64,000 nucleotides of DNA from Agroathelia rolfsii (Eukaryota > Basidiomycota > Agaricomycetes > Amylocorticiales > Amylocorticiaceae): positions 1,860,001 to 1,924,000 of the forward strand of contig JABRWF010000007.1 in assembly GCA_018343915.1 (NCBI GenBank), in the 5' to 3' direction. The notes under the pieces are model-generated. The model made no database searches. It was not told the DNA's origin and saw nothing but the letters and a program-made list of their open reading frames with translations. Positions within the stretch are counted from its first letter, which is position 1. Each line of letters begins with the position of its first letter. The translations under genes and the position numbers were made by a program. This document shows, piece after piece, positions 60,364 through 64,000 of the stretch.

Positions 60364-63081
60364 CTGTCTTTGCCCGGCCCAAGTTTGCTTTGTATTATAC
60401 TTCATTTATGCTTTTTCGCTATGCCTTTTCCACACCGCGTCATACTTATATCCCTTCTTGCATTTTGGGTTATCATCCATTTCCGTATGTAGTACATATT
60501 CATGCACGTCTGATATATGATTTTAATACATTAATTCGACATGGGCAATTTCATTACTTCATCGCCTGAAAGGCGGATAAGGTTGGAAAAAATTGGGAAA
60601 TTTCTGATAACGCAAGGGTTCATCATCAAGGCGTGGCCGACTCTCGAGGCCCGAAAGCCTTCCCCGCTGGTGAAGATCAATGCCAATCATGACCTTGATA
60701 TGCCAGAGCCCCTTGCATAGCCCCTGCTCCTTTGGGATAAATCCCAACCACTCTGCTGGCAAGCGATCCGTCGTCCATGACATCCGTCCCACCAAAACTC
60801 GCTTGACCATGCCTTTGAATCACCGCAGGGGTGAACCGCTCAGCACCGTCTAGACTCTATACGCTGCATTGAGATGTTTTCCATATGGGAATTCAACCTC
60901 AAAGCTGCAGGGTGTCAGAGATGTACTTTTGTGTTTTTACAAATCCATAGTCGATAGGCAAGCATCCCTCATTCACGCAACACATCTTTCAACAGATAGG
61001 GCCTTGGTGTCCTCGCACCTCACCGTTCACAACGCAACAGCGGATATCGAGAAAGGATCTCTATTGAAACTCCCGCAGGAGTCTCAAAGTCCGACATGCG
61101 CTCGAACGACTTGATGGCAAGGATTAAGGTGACTTAACTGTGTCTGATGGGAGAACGAGAGAGCGCACTAATCAACCATAGAAGCCAAGCTACAAAGATA
61201 CACTCGACGATCGCATGCAGCCCGTTGCGAGAGGCTGAACAGGGAAAAGCGATCAACAAAGCAATCGTATAGGTCCATTGGGTGAGTCTTTGCGTCGCAA
61301 AGGTTGAAACATGGCTTAGGTCCGTCAAGGCACAAAAACAGATTGTCAGTCAGGAATCTTATAACTCGCCGAGTGGAGGAAATGCATGAGTCAATGACTC
61401 TCCCTTCACAAGTTGCCTTCTCGAGGAAAGACAAAGTTGGGGATCGGCCCACCTTTCCGAAATCCATGCACTACCATAGACCGGCAACACGAAATAGATC
61501 GTAATCCATGCCTTTTTGACTTTTCTGTGCGGACCCCATAATCTATACCAAAAAAACCAAACCACTTGAATGCGTCTAGTTCAAACCCGCCTGTAGCCAT
61601 GCCAATTTCGCCGCGTAAGAATACACTTTTAGGACCTTTGCTCATCGAGATATCCAGTACAAGGCAGGTGCCAAGCCAGATACTGATGGAGCCGCCTACG
61701 GCATGCGAAATCAAGCTAAAATACTGCCGAGACGAAAGTTATACTTTCGCGAGGTCGAGAGACCTGGGCACCAGTCCTTATGTGGCACTCTTCTTATGCA
61801 CATCATGTTGACGAGCATGGCCAGCAGGAATCACAGGGGAAAAAGGAGCACAGGATGTACTGATGGCAATGCTTGGATAGGCAAGCTATAGAGAAAGGTG
61901 ATGAATGGCAAATATGATCGTACGGGACAATCTGTCTGTGGCCATTGAATGCACCAAACACTTGTCCAAACAACGACCTTGCTCAATACTTGACGACAAC
62001 CCACCCCTTAGGGCAGGTCAAGAGTACCTCTAGCATTGAGCAACAAGGATTTCCTCGACGCCACATCGGCTACTTCGCGCGTTTCCGGTATGATTCTACC
62101 CGTCGCGCCTCGACAGAACAAGTTCTGGAGGTACAACAAGTTTCCGACCACACAGGCGGAAGTCCGTATGGTAATGCAGCATCAGGTGCCACTTGTTGTC
62201 CAAACGCGTTCCGGAGGTGTCAAGACGCCTTGTATGTCATTGCAGAACATTGTCAAACAAATGAAGGGGCTTCCACAACAAGTCCCAGAGCCGTGTATCA
62301 TTGCCACAGACCATCGCTGCGATCGCATAAAGACCATCACCCAAGTCTTTGGTTCCCTAGATTCCGCAGGAGCCAGAGCAAACGAAAGGACGTGATGACC
62401 CGAAATGATCTAGGGTTAGGTTGGATGCCACTTGAAGTGGATCAGATTGGCTGGAGGGCGCGATTCGAATAGACACAGTAGTAGGGAGTGTTCGATGTAG
62501 AGGGGACTCGGAGCGTTAAGAGTCATCGAAAAGGCCAAGCGGCGACGGAGACCCAGTTGATGCGGTACGGATGCAAGAGCATGAGTTTCAGCTTCTGGGA
62601 GATGCGACTTGCCACTGTGGCGCAATATTACGCGATTTTCAGCCACCGACGCGTTAAGCCGGGATAAACATGATTGTCAACGGTTTGTCGGAGACGGACA
62701 TACAGTTTACTGAAGCTTAACGCATTTAGGTTCATACCACGCTATGACATAATTTATGGGACATTTATTGGTTAATAAGTGCTTTGCTGCTCAGCCGAAG
62801 TATATCAACATATCTCAGTCACTGGCATTCATGTCTGAACAAAATGCTCTTATTATAAGGAATCACTTTGACTGAACAATCTAACTGGAGCGCTGTATTA
62901 CTATATTCTTCGCAATTTGAATTGATCGGTTCATCATTTCGGATTAGAAATTTCGACACACCGTAATTACATTAACGTCGCCACCTTCATCAAAGATCTT
63001 GGAATGTGACTCATATTGACTTCGTCTTGAATAACCGAAGGTCTCGTAAGTTATAGCATCTTTCAACCGTGCTCTAACTGT
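60364..63081. other. 2.7-kb stretch without a recognisable gene
   Basis: Several frames of 70-175 codons overlap on both strands (for example 61406-61714 on minus, 61945-62472 on plus) with no family motif and no splice sites that join them into a convincing protein. It could hold a decayed gene or repeat remnant, or a fast-evolving gene I cannot resolve. Terminal inverted repeats were not seen by eye. Confidence 0.4.
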
Positions 63082-64000
63082 ATGGCTTTTCAAGAGCAAC
63101 CATGGACTCACACACCCCTCGTCTTTTCGAGGCACCTCTCTGCATCTCTTGATGCAAATGTTTATCTGAAACTAGAGGCAATTGGTGTATTCTTAGATGT
63201 CGTTGTTACGATTTGCTAATAATACTCCTAATGCATTTGACTTTCGGTATATAGAACCTGCAACCTTCTCAATCGTTCAAGTATCGTGGAGTATCGTTAT
63301 TTGCACAGCACTGCAAGGCGAAGCATGGCCCAAATGTACATCTGGTCATCGCTTCATCAGGAAATGCCGGGCTAGCGTGTGCCTGTTCCGCCAAAGACCT
63401 AGGCCTCAAGTGCACCGTATTCCTACCTGAAGGCCAGGGCGAGGACGTCTTGAAAATCTTTCGTCGTGAAGATGCAGATGTTGTCATTGCTGGCAAATAT
63501 TACGCAGCTGCCAAAGAAGCTGCTGCAAAGTTCGTGGAAGCGAAGGAGGATCGGTGAGTCTCGAATTGGATGAACGTGTGGTAAGACTGCTCAGAGGGCT
63601 GCCATTAGTGTCCTTTGCCCAACGTATGAGGATGAGATCCTTTGGGAAGGCCATAGCTCAATGATATCCGAAATCAAGCAAGATCTTGGATCGGTCGTTC
63701 CTGATGCTATTATCTGTAGCGTAGGCGGTGGCGGGCTCCTAGCTGGCATTATGCGAGGGTGCGAACGCGAAGGTTGGGACAATGGTCAGTACAGCTCCTT
63801 GATAATACAAGAGAAACACCAAGATAACCGCTTGAATAGTACCCATAGCTGGAGTAGAAACACATGGCTCAAATGTCTTTTATCAATCCCTGGCGGCCAA
63901 TTATGGGCACTTCACTGAAGATTCGTCACACACAAGGGTTACCATCCATGCAGATGAGGGAAATGATCTAGTGTATGCCCACTTCCCAGACGGGCCCAAG
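63082..64000 (+). CDS. L-serine/L-threonine dehydratase, PLP-dependent (3' end beyond window)
   Basis: Deaminates serine (and threonine) to pyruvate (or 2-oxobutanoate). Partial: exons 63082-63177, 63255-63553, 63597-63784 and 63840 to the window end. The start MAFQEQPWTHTPLVFSRHLS leads to ANVYLKLE and NLQPSQSFKYRGVSLFAQ, whose Lys is the PLP-binding residue. VHLVIASSGNAGLACACSAK is the substrate loop. The phosphate-binding glycine run is in ICSVGGGGLLAGIMRGCERE, and VPIAGVETHGSNVFYQSLAA follows. The first intron begins GC (GAG|GCAATT); only that join restores the family sequence LENLQPS. Whether it is a Cha1-like catabolic enzyme or another fold type II PLP dehydratase cannot be settled without the C-terminus. 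Confidence 0.88.

Noticed and set aside
61945..62472. Plus-strand 175-codon frame in the unresolved stretch
   Set aside because: An overlapping frame on the same strand is nearly as long and neither resembles a known family; composition looks like chance.

Overview
The window is a gene-dense stretch of a filamentous fungal genome. Short spliced exons (many introns of 35-120 nt), RlpA-type secreted proteins with Ser/Thr-rich tails, and the gene families present point to a basidiomycete, most likely Agaricomycetes. A relative of Rhizoctonia/Ceratobasidium is a plausible guess from the double-psi beta-barrel proteins, but that is only an impression. There is no operon logic; most genes are independent housekeeping genes packed head-to-head or tail-to-tail. 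No tRNA, rRNA, CRISPR or intact transposon was found.

Layout, left to right. 1-12.7 kb: an unrecognised 430-aa protein (-), a mitochondrial RCC1-repeat protein of the Fmp25 type (-), a small probably N-myristoylated protein (+), and two paralogous secreted RlpA/barwin-like proteins (-). 12.7-20.1 kb: anaphase-promoting complex TPR subunit Cdc27/Apc3 (+), a 3-kb gap, and an acidic orphan protein (+). 22.3-30.1 kb: an SRR1-domain protein (-) divergent from RNA polymerase I/III subunit AC19 (+), then the translation factor Tma20/MCT-1 (-) and the nuclear export receptor Crm1/exportin-1 (-). 30.7-42.9 kb: an RRM-Pumilio RNA-binding protein (-), a large acidic protein with a candidate Gds1-type winged helix (-), and linker histone H1 (-). 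43.4-64 kb: a degenerate AMP-binding (acyl-CoA synthetase-like) protein (-) divergent from Tel2 (+), nucleoside diphosphate kinase (+), eIF3b (+), ER glucosidase I (-), short-form tRNase Z with an RGG-rich tail (-), an unrecognised Ser-rich protein (+), an unresolved 2.7-kb stretch, and the start of a PLP-dependent L-serine/threonine dehydratase (+) cut by the window end.

Themes shared by the genes are RNA metabolism and translation (AC19, Tma20, eIF3b, Pumilio, tRNase Z) and nuclear/cell-cycle functions (Cdc27, Crm1, H1, Tel2). They do not form one pathway. I found no convincing novel multi-gene system. The most unusual observations are four introns that appear to use GC-AG splice sites, an AMP-binding-fold protein that has lost both the P-loop and the TGD aspartate, an arginine/glycine-rich tail on a short tRNase Z, and a Crm1 with valine at the leptomycin-reactive cysteine position. 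Exon joins were built by hand from GT/GC-AG sites and reading-frame continuity; lengths given as exact were checked by phase arithmetic, others are marked approximate.
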